From Engraulis encrasicolus (taxonomy: Eukaryota > Chordata > Actinopteri > Clupeiformes > Engraulidae), in NCBI RefSeq assembly GCF_034702125.1, contig NC_085868.1, forward strand, positions 21,152,341 through 21,216,340: 64,000 nucleotides of DNA. The letters run 5' to 3'. Below the pieces are notes generated by a model that had not been told where the DNA came from, ran no database searches, and was given only the letters and a program-made list of their open reading frames with translations. Both the position numbers and the translations under genes were made by a program. Below are positions 62,474 through 64,000 of this stretch, piece by piece. Every line of letters starts with the position of its first letter. The stretch's first letter is position 1.

Positions 62474-64000
62474 CAGTCCCATCCGCAGATGAGTTCCCAG
62501 CAGCAGCCACAGCAGGGTCTTCTGTCCTCCGAGGACCCTTCTAGCATGCAGCAGCAGCAGCAGTACCAGGCCCCCCACCACCACCAACATCAACTCCAGC
62601 AGCAACAGCAACATCATCAAATGCAGCAACATCACCACCAACAGCAATTGAAACAACAACAACTGCAACAGCAGCAGCTCCAACACCAACAGCAACTTCA
62701 TCATCATCATCAACAACAGCAGCAGCAGCAACAGCTTCATCACCACCAACAGCAGCAGCATCATCAACTCCAACAGCAGAGAGACATGAAGGCCCAGAGC
62801 GAGGCCATGGCTGGTTCTGCCGCCGGCACTGTTGGATCCAGCAGTGCTCTAGGGGGCTCAGGACCCACAGGGCCCAGGCCCGGTTCTGGGGGAGGTCCGG
62901 AGACGGTGGATGCCATCTACCGAGCGGTGGTGGACGCGGCCAGTAAAGGAGTGCACGTGACGATCACTACGGCCTCTTCTACCACGCAGTCCAGCCCCGT
63001 GACCGCGCTCAGTGCCATGAGCGCCTTCACTGCCTCCATCGGAGAACCCCAGACGCATACGACGACGAGCGCTGGCGGCAACGCGAGTGCCACGTCCGTC
63101 CCGACAGCTGCTGGGCACCAGGGCTCGCCCGGCTCTGGCTCTGCCGCCGCCAACCCCCCGGCGCCTCCATCCACACGGCAAAAGAGACCGGGCCGGCCGC
63201 GCAAGAATGCCGCCGAGCAGGTCCGTAGTCCCATCCAAGCGGTCGAGACTACCACTTCCAGCAACGCCACAATGTCTGCCTCCTCCACGACCACCACCAC
63301 TAGCGGTTCCCACGAGTACTTCCGCTCCCCAACAGCCAGCGGTGGCGGAGGGCTGACTCCCGGTGGGCAGTGGGAAGGGATGGAGGCCGGAGGGCAGCAG
63401 CAGACGCAATGGCCGACAGGAAGTGCCGGTTCAGGAGGTGGCGTAGGGGAGGACTACCTAGAACACCATCCTCAGCAGCAGCAGCATGTCAGAAGAAGTC
63501 CCGCACAGCCACAACATCAACAGCAGCAACCCCACTCGGAAGGCCCAACGCCCCCCCACGACCGGACGTCGGCCTCGTACCTAGAGGAGGGCTTCCGAGG
63601 AGGAGGAGGTCGAACGCCCATCAACTTCAAAGAGCGCCTGGAACAAACCGTGGAGCGCTGCGCCCACATGAATGGTGGCAGCGGTGCCATCAGCCAATCA
63701 CCAGCTGCTGCTGCTGCCGCCGCCGCCGCCGCCACCCACCACCCAGCGTCACGCGGCATAGGCATAGGCCTCGGTGCCAGCGTCGGAGTGGGCGCAGGGC
63801 ACTACGCTGACCCGCTGGGCCCTCCGCGGCAAGAGCTGACCGGGGACGACCAGTCTCCAAGCTCCTCCACCAGCCTGGAAGGTCCGCTGGCCATGCCCAA
63901 GGACTACGGCGGCGGCGGGCACTACAACGGGCACCACTACAACAACGGGCACTGCGCCGTGCCCAGCCCCTCAGACACGCGCAGCCTCAGCAGCGAGGAG
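62474..64000 (+). CDS. mbd5: mbd5 coding exon 6 (runs off the window)
   Basis: Acceptor CCCAACAG (AG 62472-62473), phase 0; open to the end of the window. After a long Gln/His-rich tract (62474-62780) comes ETVDAIYRAVVDAASKGVHV then TITTAS and ALSAMSAFTASIGEP, matching human VDAIYKAVVDAASKG and ALSAMSAFTASIGDP. Later landmarks: EYFRS, INFKERLEQTVERCAHMNG, DDQSPSSSTSLEGPL, KDY and VPSPSDTRSLSSEE. An AT-hook-like KRPGRPRKN lies at 63182-63208 (residues 1482-1490), and a poly-Ala run near 63705-63735. The AG one codon later (CAGCAG) could serve as a NAGNAG alternative. The PWWP-like part should follow. Confidence 0.94.

Noticed and set aside
62372..62773. Leu-rich antisense frame opposite mbd5 exon 6
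   Set aside because: The complement of the CAG/CAT-rich Gln/His tract reads as Leu/Met; it is a shadow.

Overview
The window is vertebrate nuclear DNA, almost certainly from a ray-finned (teleost) fish. It has split genes with GT-AG introns, a very high load of long (CA)n and (CT)n microsatellites, and many hAT and Tc1/mariner elements, tRNA-derived SINEs and L2-like LINE ends. The gene order acvr2a, orc4, mbd5, with the middle gene inverted, matches my memory of human chromosome 2q22-q23 (ACVR2A, ORC4, MBD5).

Layout. (1) 1-8300: the last intron, terminal coding exon (1930-2130) and probable long 3' UTR of an activin receptor type-2A gene on the + strand. A broken second copy of the terminal exon's start lies about 0.5 kb upstream, split by tRNA-like SINE sequence. 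(2) 8300-11400: a transposon-rich tail-to-tail spacer. (3) 11556-31038, - strand: a complete orc4 gene. I could place 13 coding exons whose phases all agree, giving 434 aa with Walker A, Walker B and a conserved Tyr174. Its largest intron holds a 7.6-kb nested pair of DNA transposons (12214-19811). (4) 31.06-32.69 kb: head-to-head start region of orc4 (non-coding exon ending at 31396) and mbd5 (probable non-coding exon ending at 32690). (5) 32.7-64.0 kb, + strand: mbd5, with six coding exons in view (42719 to beyond 64000; at least 1754 residues). The window stops just before the expected PWWP-encoding part.

The three genes are not a pathway. acvr2a is a TGF-beta-superfamily receptor kinase, orc4 an AAA+ subunit of the origin recognition complex, and mbd5 a chromatin protein with a methyl-CpG-binding-like domain. 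Their proximity is conserved synteny.

Points that stand out: a perfect 203-bp palindrome (38384-38586) inside a hAT-type element; the nested transposon with two independent target-site duplications; two copies of the same 1.8-kb element in opposite orientation 40 kb apart; the duplicated acvr2a terminal exon; several splice sites embedded in TG/CA microsatellites; and low-complexity expansion plus an AT-hook-like motif in mbd5. I saw no new multi-gene system. Exon calls come from reading translations and splice signals by eye against remembered human proteins; no alignment was run.
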